NCBI GenBank assembly: GCA_905206455.1
Contig: CAJLHL010000001.1
Span: 1 to 64,000 of the forward strand
Origin: an uncultured Eubacteriales bacterium
GTDB taxonomy: Bacteria > Bacillota > Clostridia > Peptostreptococcales > Anaerovoracaceae
Length of the DNA: 64,000 nucleotides
Direction: 5' to 3'
Shown here: positions 36,249 to 45,247 of the stretch, piece after piece
How positions within the stretch are numbered: position 1 is the stretch's first letter
Layout: the number at the start of each line of letters is the position of its first letter
The notes under the pieces: model-generated
Told to the model about the DNA's origin: nothing
Database searches by the model: none
The model's input: the letters and a program-made list of their open reading frames with translations, nothing else
Made by a program: the position numbers and the translations under genes

Positions 36249-38411
36249 ATGGACAAAGAGGCACAACGTGAAGCGTATGTAGCGCACATTAACGAAAATG
36301 GAGAGGAGCAGTCTGTAAGGGATCATCTGTACGGAACCGCCAAAAGAGCCGCGGCATTTGCAGCAGTGTTTCAAGGTGAAAAGCATGCGGAAGTGATCGG
36401 GCTGATGCATGATATCGGAAAATACAGCGAAGGTTTTCAGAACCGCATCCGCAATCAGGGAAAGATTGTAGATCATTCTACGGCAGGAGCGGTGGAGCGG
36501 ATTGAAAAAAAAGATCTCGTCGGAGCTCTGTGTATCGCAGGGCATCACGGTGGGTTACCGAACTGCGGAACATTTTCGGATTCCGGTGATGAGGCTACAC
36601 TGCATGGACGAATCAAGCGCAAGGCGGCAGGAAAGCTGGGCGACTATTCTGAATTTCATAAAGATATTTCAGCAGAAGATTTATCTGAAGCGCAAATGGG
36701 GCTTTTTTCTGCGGATAAGGAAGGATTCCTTAGAGCCTATTTTTATACGAAATTTTTATTTTCTGCGCTGACAGATGCTGATTTTCTGGATACTGAAGCT
36801 TTTATGGGTGGACGAGAGCGAAATTATTTTTATGAGGATATAGCGAACCTGTCAGAGAAACTGGATCGTTATACGGAAAAATGGGGCGAACCGAAGACAG
36901 AGCTGAATCGTATCCGATGTGAGATTTTAGAAGCGTGCCGTATTCGGGGAACAGATCCGCGAGGTCTTTTTTCTCTTACCGTACCTACTGGAGGCGGAAA
37001 AACGACGGCATCATTAGCCTTTGCGCTGAAACATGCGAAAGAACATTCTATGGAACGAATTATCTATGTAATTCCTTACACCAGTATTATCGAGCAGAAT
37101 GTAGAAGTTTTTCAAGACATTCTGGGCAGCGAGAATGTACTCGCTCACTATGGAGATGTCTCTTATGACGATCAGGATGGGGCATCGCAAAAAAAGCTGG
37201 CAGCAGAGAACTGGGATGCTCCGGTGATCGTGACTACATCTGTACAATTTTTTGAATCGCTTTTTTCCAATAAGCCGTCAAAATGCAGGAAACTACATAA
37301 TATAGCCAATAGCGTTATTATTTTTGACGAATATCAGATGATTCCGGTAAAACATATGTTTTTATGTACAGAAGCGATTTATCGTCTGATCCAGTCGTAT
37401 CGCTGCACTGCGCTGCTCTGTACTGCGACGCAGCCGGGAACGAAACGTTTTTTTCACGAGATGACATGTCGTGAGATTATCGAAGATACAGAAAAGTTGT
37501 TCGAGTAGCTTAAAAGAGTCTCCTATCACGAAATCGGACGCATAGAGGAAGAAGAGCTCGATGTACGGCTGAATAAACACAGGCAAGTTCTCTGTATCGT
37601 AAATACAAGAAAAAAAGCGCAGCGGATTTATGAGGGTATGGAAGAAGATGGAAATTATCATCTGTCTACCCTGATGGTTCCGAGACATCGAAGCGAAGTT
37701 CTGGAAAAAGTGCGAAATCGTCTGAAAAATGGTCTGACTTGCAGAGTTATATCTACGAGCCTGATCGAGGCAGGTGTTGATGTGGATTTTCCGATACTCT
37801 ATAGGGAAGAAAGCGGACTGGATTCCATCGTTCAGGCGGCAGGACGCTGTAATCGTGAAGGCAGAGCATCTGCGGAAGAGAGTTGTGTATATGTTTTCCG
37901 TCTGGGGGAATCGCAATGGAATATTCAGCGGATCAATCGAGATGCGATGCGGGAAGTTCTGAGTCTGGGATATCAGATCGGGCTTCCAGATACGACGAAA
38001 CGGTATTTTGAAGCTTTGTTTGACAGCAAGGGAGACCAAGCTCTGGATGGGGATGATATTCTGAAAATGATCTGCGAAGGAGGAAAGACGGGACCTCTGC
38101 CATTTAGAGAAGTCGCAGAGCGGTTTAAAATGATCGATCAGGATACTCGGACAATCTATGTTCCGTTTGATTCTCACGGAGAGGAGCTGTGTCGCAGGTT
38201 GTCGGAAGGAGAGCGAACTCGGATGCTGTTTCGCGAACTGGGGCAGTATAGCGTTAATCTGTATCCACGCGATTACGCTCTGCTGGAGACACAGGGAATT
38301 CTTTTGGAGTACGACGAAGATGCGGCAGTACTGAGTGATCTGTCGTATTATTCAAAGGATACCGGACTTTTGCTCATGGATGCAGAAGAAGGACAGGGCT
38401 TTTTTATATAA
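36249..38411 (+). pseudogene. cas3: cas3 (type I-C helicase-nuclease), interrupted by an in-frame amber codon
   Basis: Cas3 is the HD nuclease and SF2 helicase recruited by Cascade to shred target DNA. The frame is continuous over 720 sense positions except for one TAG at 37506-37508 (codon 420). Before it come the HD motif LMHDIGKYS (His54-Asp55), HHGGLP, Walker A PTGGGKT (about 246) and the DEYQ box (about 360). After it, in the same frame, the protein resumes LKRVSYHEIG and has STSLIEAGVDVDFP and QAAGRCNREGR (motif VI, about 529). The stop falls between the two RecA lobes, so 36249-37508 alone lacks helicase lobe 2, and a second ATG at 37638 would only give lobe 2. AGAGGGA precedes the ATG at 36249. 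It may be a nonsense mutation, phase-variable state or sequencing error. Confidence 0.9.
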
Positions 38412-38557
38412 TTCAAAGAGTTCTCGGAGAATAGTGAGGAAAAAATATCGTGATAAAGTGATACTGGGAGATGAAAACGATTAACTGATAACAAAGTGAT
38501 TTTTGCAGGTAAGTCACTTTTTATAGTCTGATAAAATGGAGAAAGGAGATATCGCTT

Positions 38558-39214
38558 ATGAGCATACGTATGGAGGTGTGGGGAGAAAACGCGTGTTTTA
38601 CACGTCCGGAGATGAAGACGGAAAGAGTGACTTATGATGTGATGACTCCTTCCGCAGCGAGGGGGATTCTGGAAGCCGTTTACTGGCATCCGGGAATGCG
38701 ATGGCACATCGATAAAATTCATGTTTTGAGCCCGATCCGTTTTGTGAATCTCCGGCGGAATGAAGTTAAGTCGAAGGTGCAGTCACAGAATGCTCTGACT
38801 GTAATGAATGGCGGACGGAAGGAGCTATATCTCAGTACATCTGAAGATATTCAGCAAAGAGCATCTGTAATTCTTCAGGATGTGCACTATATTATCGAGG
38901 CGCATTTTACTCTTACAGAGAGGGCGGTACCAGGGGATAATGCCGGAAAATTTCAGAGCATCATCAAACGTCGTCTTGAGAAAGGGCAGTGCTATCATCA
39001 GCCATATTTCGGGACCAGAGAATTTCCGGCGCGGTTTCGCCTGTATGAACCGCCGACGATCCCGGCTGAGCCGAGCCTGATTGGAGAGTCTGATCTGGGC
39101 TATATGCTGTATGATATGGATTATTCGGATCCAGGAAATATTGTTCCTATGTTTTTTCGGGCGGTTCTGCGCGACGGAACATTGGATCTGACAGATTGTG
39201 AGGTGAAAAAATGA
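38558..39214 (+). CDS. cas5c: CRISPR-associated protein Cas5c (Cas5d, type I-C)
   Basis: The 218-residue protein is the type I-C Cas5 variant, which replaces Cas6. It cuts pre-crRNA at the base of the repeat hairpin and stays bound to the 5' handle in Cascade. The N-terminus SIRMEVWGENACFTRPEMKT, then YDVMTPSAARGILEAVYWHP and IRFVNLRRNEVKSK, are typical Cas5d. The region GTREFPARFRLYEPP is conserved further on. GAAAGGAGA precedes the ATG. It overlaps cas8c by four bases (ATGA). The intergenic gap of 146 bases from cas3 could hold a secondary promoter. Confidence 0.95.
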   Translation: MSIRMEVWGENACFTRPEMKTERVTYDVMTPSAARGILEAVYWHPGMRWHIDKIHVLSPIRFVNLRRNEVKSKVQSQNALTVMNGGRKELYLSTSEDIQQRASVILQDVHYIIEAHFTLTERAVPGDNAGKFQSIIKRRLEKGQCYHQPYFGTREFPARFRLYEPPTIPAEPSLIGESDLGYMLYDMDYSDPGNIVPMFFRAVLRDGTLDLTDCEVKK

Positions 39215-40965
39215 TTTTATCATCTCTTGTAGATCTCTATGAGGTCTTAGCGCAAAAGGGGGAAATTCCCAAAAACGGATGGAGCAAAGTGAAACTTTCT
39301 TTCGCTCTCAGTCTGAACCTGCAGGGAGAATTAATCGGTATCATAGATCTGCGAAAGGAAGTGGAGAGAGGAAAGAAAAAGGTGATTGTACCGGGGGAAC
39401 GAAGTATGCCGTCGCCTGTCAAACGATCTTCTGGCGTAGCAGCAAATTTTCTCTGGGACAATTCCTCTTATATACTGGGAGCAGACGAAAAGGGCAGTCC
39501 GGATAAAGCAGAAAAGAAATTCAAAGCTTTTGCGGAGAAATTTCGGGAAGTGACGAACGGAAAACAGGATGAGATGATTCTTGCGATATCGAGGTTTCTG
39601 GAAAATTGGGAACCGGAAAAAACACCGGATCATCCGTTGATCCAAGAGTACTGGAAAGAAATTTCCACTGGGGCGAATCTGACATTCCGGGTAGATGGAA
39701 AATTTGCAGATGAGAACCCCGACATTATTCGGGCCTGGGATGAATATCTGAATCAGAGTGGATCGGAAGAAAAAGGGTTCTGTCTGGCTACGGGAAGGTA
39801 TGATTCTGTCGCCCGCCTCCATCCGTCGGTTAAAGGCGTTCAGGGAGCTCAGTCCAGCGGCGCAGCGCTGGTGTCATTTAATGCTCCTTCTTACTGTTCC
39901 TATGGAAAGGAGCAGGGGGCTAACTCACCTGTCGGTGAGTATGCGGCGTTCGCCTATACCAGCGCATTGAACTACTTACTGTCCGGCTACAATAACAAAG
40001 TATTACTGGGAGATACAACGATTGTCTACTGGGCGAAAAAAGCTGAAGCGGCGTATCAGGATCTTTTTGGAAGTTTGTTCGGGATGTCTTCCGATCACAT
40101 GGATCAGACACAACTGAACAGTATCATGAATAAAATTGCGGACGGCCAGACTGTGATATGGGACGATGTAGAGATCTATCCGAAAGATGAATTTTATATT
40201 CTGGGACTTTCTCCGAATGCAGCCCGCCTTTCGGTACGTTTTTTCTTACGGACAACCTTTGGCGGCATGGCACAGAATCTCAGCCGGCATTATGAGAATA
40301 TTCGTGTCTCACATGGTCCAAAGAATAAGGATTATCTGTCGCTGTGGAATTTGCTGTCTGAGACCGTAAATCAGAAGTCAAAGGATAAGACACCATCGCC
40401 TCAGTTAGCCGGGAATTTGGCACGGGCAGTTTTAGAAGGAGGTTTTTATCCGGAAACTCTATATACCGGTGTTCAGCTGCGGATTCGCGCAGAACGTATC
40501 GTGAATTACGGAAGGGCTGCTGTGATCAAGGCATATTTGACGAGGAACGGCAGAGATATTAATAAGGAGGTATTGACTGTGAGTTTAAATGAAGACAGCA
40601 ATTATGAGCCGTACGTTTTGGGCAGATTATTTTCAATCTTGGAAGGACTGCAGAACGCAGCTAATCCGGGAATCAATGCAACGATTCGTGATAAATATTT
40701 CAATTCAGCCTGTGCGATGCCATCTGTAATTTTTCCGATACTGTTGAAATTGTCAAATAGTCATTTGAGAAAATTATATGCACCGTCCAGGATCTATTAT
40801 GATAAATTGATTCAGGGCGTTATGAGCAAATTAGGGACATCATTTCCGCAGCGCCTCAATTTGCAGGAACAGGGAGTATTTCAGTTAGGTTACTATCATC
40901 AGACAGAAAAACGATTTGAGAAAAAGAACAAAGATGTGACAGAAACGAGTGAGGAGGAAATTTAA
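39211..40965 (+). CDS. cas8c: CRISPR-associated protein Cas8c (Csd1)
   Basis: Cas8c (584 residues) is the large subunit of the type I-C Cascade and recognises the PAM. The protein opens MILSSLVDLYEVLAQKGEIP. FCLATGRYDSVARLHPSVKGVQ-like sequence near residue 190, QGAQSSGAALVSFNAPSYCS, and GLSPNAARLSVRFFLRTTFG near residue 335 are Csd1 hallmarks. Length fits the family. It overlaps both neighbours' control regions: the start overlaps cas5c, and the stop lies one base before the cas7c ATG. It is intact, so target recognition should still be possible even without Cas3. Confidence 0.95.
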   Translation: MILSSLVDLYEVLAQKGEIPKNGWSKVKLSFALSLNLQGELIGIIDLRKEVERGKKKVIVPGERSMPSPVKRSSGVAANFLWDNSSYILGADEKGSPDKAEKKFKAFAEKFREVTNGKQDEMILAISRFLENWEPEKTPDHPLIQEYWKEISTGANLTFRVDGKFADENPDIIRAWDEYLNQSGSEEKGFCLATGRYDSVARLHPSVKGVQGAQSSGAALVSFNAPSYCSYGKEQGANSPVGEYAAFAYTSALNYLLSGYNNKVLLGDTTIVYWAKKAEAAYQDLFGSLFGMSSDHMDQTQLNSIMNKIADGQTVIWDDVEIYPKDEFYILGLSPNAARLSVRFFLRTTFGGMAQNLSRHYENIRVSHGPKNKDYLSLWNLLSETVNQKSKDKTPSPQLAGNLARAVLEGGFYPETLYTGVQLRIRAERIVNYGRAAVIKAYLTRNGRDINKEVLTVSLNEDSNYEPYVLGRLFSILEGLQNAANPGINATIRDKYFNSACAMPSVIFPILLKLSNSHLRKLYAPSRIYYDKLIQGVMSKLGTSFPQRLNLQEQGVFQLGYYHQTEKRFEKKNKDVTETSEEEI

Positions 40966-40966
40966 G

Positions 40967-41860
40967 ATGGCAGAACCGATTAAAAACAGATATGATTTTG
41001 TGATTCTTTTCGATGTGGAAAATGGCAATCCAAACGGTGATCCGGACTCAGGAAATATGCCCCGAATCGATCCGGAGACGAATCTGGGAATTGTAACTGA
41101 TGTATGCATCAAGCGTAAGATAAGAAATTATGTAGAGATGCTGAAGGACGGTGAAGCGGGATACAAAATTTATATCAAAGACGGTGTTCCTCTCAATACC
41201 AGCGATCAGGAAGCATATAAGGCGTTGGATCCCGAAAATGAAGGAATGAAAACCCTGAAGAAAAAAGATCCGGAGATCGATAGAAAAGTCAGAGACTTTA
41301 TGTGTCAGAACTTCTTTGATATCCGAACTTTCGGCGCGGTTATGACGACTTTTGTAAAAGATGCCTTAAACTGCGGACAGGTCAGAGGACCGGTACAGCT
41401 GGGATTTGCACGCAGTATTGATCCGATTATGCCGCAGGAAGTGACGATTACCCGCGTGGCAATCACCACAGAAAAAGACGCGGAACGCAAAGGCACAGAG
41501 ATGGGCAGAAAATATATCGTACCATATGGTCTATACCGTATGGAGGGGTATATTTCAGCCAATTTAGCACGCAAAACCACGGGTTTTTCTGAAGAAGATC
41601 TGAACCTTTTATGGGATGCGATTATCAACATGTTTGAACATGACCATTCTGCAGCGAGAGGGAAAATGGCGGTTCGCCGTCTGATCGTTTTTCAGCACGA
41701 TTCGGAATTGGGGAATGCTCCATCTTATAAACTATTTGAACGCGTTCATGTAAAACACAGGACAGAAAATAGCGTTTCCCGTTCGTTTGCAGACTATGAA
41801 GTGACCGTTGATACAACCGAACTGCCGCAGGGAGTTACCTGTATTTCTATGGTCGAATGA
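40967..41860 (+). CDS. cas7c: CRISPR-associated protein Cas7c (Csd2)
   Basis: The 297-residue protein forms the helical backbone of Cascade along the crRNA. The N-terminal RRM-like segment DFVILFDVENGNPNGDPDSG and IGIVTDVCIKRKIRNYV (reading LGIVTDVCIKRKIRNYV) are typical of Csd2, as is IRTFGAVM followed by VRGPVQLGFARSIDPI. GAGGAGG lies just upstream of the ATG at 40967; the six earlier codons overlap cas8c and are not used. It overlaps cas4 by four bases (ATGA). Confidence 0.96.
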   Translation: MAEPIKNRYDFVILFDVENGNPNGDPDSGNMPRIDPETNLGIVTDVCIKRKIRNYVEMLKDGEAGYKIYIKDGVPLNTSDQEAYKALDPENEGMKTLKKKDPEIDRKVRDFMCQNFFDIRTFGAVMTTFVKDALNCGQVRGPVQLGFARSIDPIMPQEVTITRVAITTEKDAERKGTEMGRKYIVPYGLYRMEGYISANLARKTTGFSEEDLNLLWDAIINMFEHDHSAARGKMAVRRLIVFQHDSELGNAPSYKLFERVHVKHRTENSVSRSFADYEVTVDTTELPQGVTCISMVE

Positions 41861-42528
41861 AGGAACAGGATTATTTGATGCTCTCGGGCATACAGCACTT
41901 TATTTTTTGCCGCAGACAGTGGGCTCTGATACATATTGAACAGCAGTGGGCGGAAAATGAACAGACTATCGACGGAAGGCTGATGCATCGGAGGGCTCAT
42001 GACGAGGAATCTGTGGAGAAACGGGGAGATCAGATTATCACCCGCGGAATGCGAGTGGTATCGCATCGTCTGGGAGTCAGTGGGATCTGTGATGTAGTGG
42101 AATTTCACAAAAGTAAAGATGGGATTGCGATTCAAAGCTGGCCGGGATATTGGAAGCCTTACCCGATAGAATATAAGAAAGGAACTCCGAAAGATCACGA
42201 TGCAGATGAGCTGCAGCTCTGTCTGCAGGCGATTTGTCTGGAAGAGATGTTATGCTGTGATATCGAAGAAGGCAGTTTATATTATGGGGAAACGAGAAGG
42301 CGGAAGAAGGTTGTATTCTCGGAAGATATGAGGTGGCGAGCAGAAAATATTCTGGGAGAGATGCACAATCTGTACAGAAGAGGATGGACTCCTAAGGGGA
42401 AATTTTCCAAAGGTTGTAATGCATGTTCGCTGAAAGAAATCTGCCTTCCTAAATTATCTCGGTCGGTAAAAGTGAGTACATATTTGGATCGATCTTTGAA
42501 AGGAGATGAAGAATGCGAAAACTCCTGA
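41857..42528 (+). CDS. cas4: CRISPR-associated exonuclease Cas4
   Basis: Cas4 (223 residues) trims prespacers and ensures PAM-correct integration. Cys18 in FCRRQW and the C-terminal Cys187, Cys190 and Cys196 in CNACSLKEIC form the 4Fe-4S cluster. The RecB-like nuclease motifs are visible: GICDVVEFHK (motif II) and PIEYKKGTPK (motif III with catalytic Glu and Lys), followed by the QLCLQAICLEEM helix. Its start overlaps cas7c (ATGA) and its end overlaps cas1 by 16 bases. Confidence 0.96.
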   Translation: MKEQDYLMLSGIQHFIFCRRQWALIHIEQQWAENEQTIDGRLMHRRAHDEESVEKRGDQIITRGMRVVSHRLGVSGICDVVEFHKSKDGIAIQSWPGYWKPYPIEYKKGTPKDHDADELQLCLQAICLEEMLCCDIEEGSLYYGETRRRKKVVFSEDMRWRAENILGEMHNLYRRGWTPKGKFSKGCNACSLKEICLPKLSRSVKVSTYLDRSLKGDEECENS

Positions 42529-43544
42529 ATACGCTGTTTGTCACCTCAGAGGATTCTTATCTGACACTGGACGGTGAAAATGTCGTAGTGAATCGCGAAG
42601 ATAAAAAGATCGGACGATTTCCGCTTCATATGCTGGAAGGCATCATTACTTTTTCTTATAAAGGTGCGAGTCCTGCGCTTATGGGCGCTTGTGCGAAACG
42701 AAATATAAATTTCTGTCTGATGACACCAAGAGGACGTTTTTTAGCCCGGATCTGCGGGACAGGTTATGGGAATGTTCTGCTTCGGAAGGAACAGTTTCGA
42801 AGATCGGATGATGAGGAGCGCAGTTGCCTGATTGCCAGAAATTTTATTGTGGGAAAAGTTTTTAACAGCCGTTGGTCCATTGAACGAACTGTTCGCGATC
42901 ATGCGATGAGGGTGGATACAGAAAAGCTGAAAAAAGTATCCGGAAATCTAAAGGATGCTCTGACGCAAATTCGTGGGGAGACCGACCTGTATACGCTAAG
43001 GGGATTGGAAGGAGAGACGGCAAAACTGTATTTTTCGGTATTAGATGAGCTGATTCTCAATCAAAAAGAAGATTTTTTCTTTACAGAGCGGAGCCGACGG
43101 CCACCATTGGATCGGCTCAACGCGCTTCTTTCCTTTGCGTATACTCTGTTGGCCAATGACTGCGCCGCAGCGCTGGAAAGTGTCGGTTTGGATTCTTATG
43201 TGGGGTTTCTGCACCGGGATCGGCCGGGGCGAAAATCTCTGGCTCTCGACCTTATGGAAGAACTGAGATCAGTTATGGCTGATCGTTTTGTCATTACTCT
43301 GATCAACAACCGGATGATAAAAGCAGAGCATTTTGAAGTACAGGAAAATGGGGCGGTATTATTGACAGAAAATGGTCGAAGGATTTTTCTGACGGAGTAT
43401 CAAAAAAAGAAAAAAGAAAAACTCACCCATCCATATTTGGGTGAAAAGATGGTTTGGGGTCTGATTCCTTATGTGCAGTCTCTGTTGTTATCGCGATATC
43501 TCAGAGAGGATCTGGACGAATACCCTGTATTTCTGTGGAAGTAA
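42513..43544 (+). CDS. cas1: CRISPR-associated endonuclease Cas1 (type I-C)
   Basis: Cas1 (343 residues) is the integrase of spacer acquisition, working as a complex with Cas2. The N-terminal beta domain starts RKLLNTLFVTSEDSYLTLDG. The alpha domain has LRGLEGETAKLYF with the metal-binding Glu, GFLHRDRPGRKSLALDLMEE with His234 and Asp near 246, and LNALLSFAYTLL, all family hallmarks. AAAGGAG precedes the ATG inside the cas4 end. The gene is intact, so acquisition may still work although cas3 is broken. Confidence 0.97.
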   Translation: MRKLLNTLFVTSEDSYLTLDGENVVVNREDKKIGRFPLHMLEGIITFSYKGASPALMGACAKRNINFCLMTPRGRFLARICGTGYGNVLLRKEQFRRSDDEERSCLIARNFIVGKVFNSRWSIERTVRDHAMRVDTEKLKKVSGNLKDALTQIRGETDLYTLRGLEGETAKLYFSVLDELILNQKEDFFFTERSRRPPLDRLNALLSFAYTLLANDCAAALESVGLDSYVGFLHRDRPGRKSLALDLMEELRSVMADRFVITLINNRMIKAEHFEVQENGAVLLTENGRRIFLTEYQKKKKEKLTHPYLGEKMVWGLIPYVQSLLLSRYLREDLDEYPVFLWK

Positions 43545-43561
43545 GGAGATGGGCAGGAAAA

Positions 43562-43852
43562 ATGTTGGTTTTAATTACTTATGATGTGAATACATCGGAT
43601 GTAGAAGGAAGGAAACGTCTTCGGAAAGTCGCGAAACAATGTCAGAACTACGGACAGCGAGTGCAAAATTCTGTTTTCGAATGTCTGATAGATACAGCAC
43701 AATTAAAACTGCTTCGCACCAGTCTGATTGATATTATTGATGCGGAAAAAGACAGTCTGAGATTTTATTTTCTCGGAACAAAATACCAAACAAAGATCGA
43801 GCATGTAGGTGCAAAAGAGTCCTATGAACCGGAAGGTGTTCTGATATTGTAA
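43562..43852 (+). CDS. cas2: CRISPR-associated endoribonuclease Cas2
   Basis: Cas2 (96 residues) is the small ferredoxin-fold scaffold of the Cas1-Cas2 integrase. MLVLITYDVNTSD gives the first strand with the conserved Asp8, GRKRLRKVAKQCQNYGQRVQNSVFE-type sequence follows (RKVAKQCQNYGQRVQ is the family helix and loop), and DSLRFYFLG forms a later strand. The ATG at 43562 is preferred; the frame continues upstream through cas1 without a site. It is the last cas gene, 198 bases before the array. Confidence 0.96.
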   Translation: MLVLITYDVNTSDVEGRKRLRKVAKQCQNYGQRVQNSVFECLIDTAQLKLLRTSLIDIIDAEKDSLRFYFLGTKYQTKIEHVGAKESYEPEGVLIL

Positions 43853-43868
43853 GAGGCAGTGGAGCTCT

Positions 43869-43913
43869 GGTGCGAAGAGTAAGCTCTCATAGAGCTTCAC
43901 CATCTTTCGCACC
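43869..43913 (+). other. Hairpin at the end of the cas operon, inside the CRISPR leader
   Basis: GGTGCGAA (43869-43876) pairs with TTCGCACC (43906-43913), and AAGCTCT/AGAGCTT (43881-43887 with 43891-43897) forms an inner stem. No T-run follows, so a terminator role is weak. The segment to 44050 is A/T-rich and should be the leader that drives the array and receives new spacers. Confidence 0.5.
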
Positions 43914-44050
43914 TAAAATGATGTTAGAAATATGAAGAAAATGAGTGCAACAAAACGGACTTTGTGCTCAGTAAACAAACTTATATCAGAAAGATATATG
44001 CTTTGGGCAAAAATGTAAAGTTAAAAAAAGATAAATTTGTCATTTTTGCT

Positions 44051-44489
44051 GTCGCCCTCCGTGAGGAGGGCGTGGATTGAAATGGAACCATACTGTGCTT
44101 TCGCCCGATCCAAAGCTGTCGCCCTCCGTGAGGAGGGCGTGGATTGAAATAAATGCGAATCTTTCAGATTTGAAAATCGGAAGCGTCGCCCTCCGTGAGG
44201 AGGGCGTGGATTGAAATTTACGGATGGAAGTATCAAGGAGGTAATCGGAGAAGTCGCCCTCCGTGAGGAGGGCGTGGATTGAAATAGGGGGAAGTTGGGC
44301 CTGTCGGCCCACAGGGTCCACGTCGCCCTCCGTGAGGAGGGCGTGGATTGAAATCGGATTGATTAGATTATACAGTTTGTCCTGATTAGTCGCCCTCCGT
44401 GAGGAGGGCGTGGATTGAAATGCGCCGGGGTTGTCGTTGCCGTAACCTTCCAAAAGGTCGCCCTCCGCGAGGAGGGCGTAGATTGAAAT
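44051..44489 (+). CRISPR. Type I-C CRISPR array, 7 repeats and 6 spacers
   Basis: The 33-base repeat begins GTCGCCCTCCGTGAGGAGGG and ends CGTGGATTGAAAT, with an 8-bp palindrome CGCCCTCC/GGAGGGCG around GTGA. Repeats start at 44051, 44118, 44185, 44253, 44322, 44389 and 44457. Spacers are 34, 34, 35, 36, 34 and 35 bases. The first six repeats are identical. The seventh has two changes (T to C in the loop, G to A near the 3' part), marking the old, leader-distal end. So the leader is on the cas2 side and transcription is on the plus strand. The fourth spacer contains its own GGGCC/GGCCC hairpin. Confidence 0.98.
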
Positions 44490-45247
44490 AATCTGACAAA
44501 ACGGCAGCTTATTTGTTTTGACACAACTTATGGCGAAAAATATTGAATAGACAAGATAAAATTGAGAACATATAGACACTTTTATAGGAATGGTAATTAA
44601 ATAGTGGAGTTGGATTTGACGGTAAGGTTTCGACTAATTTTATTAGGCATTGAAATAATCATGTTATCGGTTGAAAATGCAGCAATTATGGAGATTGAAT
44701 AATTATTTTCTGAATTAGTACATAATCTTAATTAATTTAAAAAACTTGATGTTTTCTCTGTATAGGGTTATAATAAAAAACATATATAATTGATTTTATT
44801 TAATAAACTCATTACTGACTTGAGAATCGTATGATTTGTATAGCATTTGGGCGTTTATGTTGATCCGATGTTTTCAGTTTTATTTGAAATAGTGTAGAAT
44901 CTAATGATAGTTTCAGAGATCGTTTCCGTGCAAAGAGTACGGATCTTTAGAACGGTATCTAAAAGTATGTATCCTGACCTGTTCCGCCCGTTAATTTTAC
45001 AGTGAGAATTCCAAATTATTTATCTGCGGCATATAAACTAAGAAAAAAATCATAAAATCTCCTTCATCTCCTCAAATTTCTTTTATCCTCCACTCATCTT
45101 TATCGTCTAAATTAGACAGTAGTTCGGGAGGGGGTCCGGGGTGAAATTGTAACATCGTGTCAGAATATCACGAACGATTTCACCTTGCGGAATTCCGGAC
45201 GATGTAGAAAGATAGAATGGGTAGTGGAGAAAGGATTTGATTTTAAT
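44490..45247. other. A/T-rich intergenic region after the array
   Basis: No convincing gene lies in these 758 bases. A strong plus-strand promoter is present at 44746-44774 (TTGATG, 17 bases, TATAAT), about 470 bases before the alarmone synthetase, so that transcript would have a long leader or encode a small RNA. On the minus strand a 27-codon frame (45072-45155) and an 18-codon frame with AAGGAG ahead of it (44997-45053) occur among repeated GGAGG-like strings between 45058 and 45095. These look like remnants or leader peptides at best. Confidence 0.4.

Noticed and set aside
35960..36250. A target for the crRNA-like spacer near the cas3 promoter
   Set aside because: Candidate TTC-flanked sites on both strands match only a few scattered bases, which is no better than chance by eye.
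37506..37508. TAG read as pyrrolysine or a recoded codon
   Set aside because: TAG is used as a normal stop by several intact genes here and Cas3 is not a known pyrrolysine protein.
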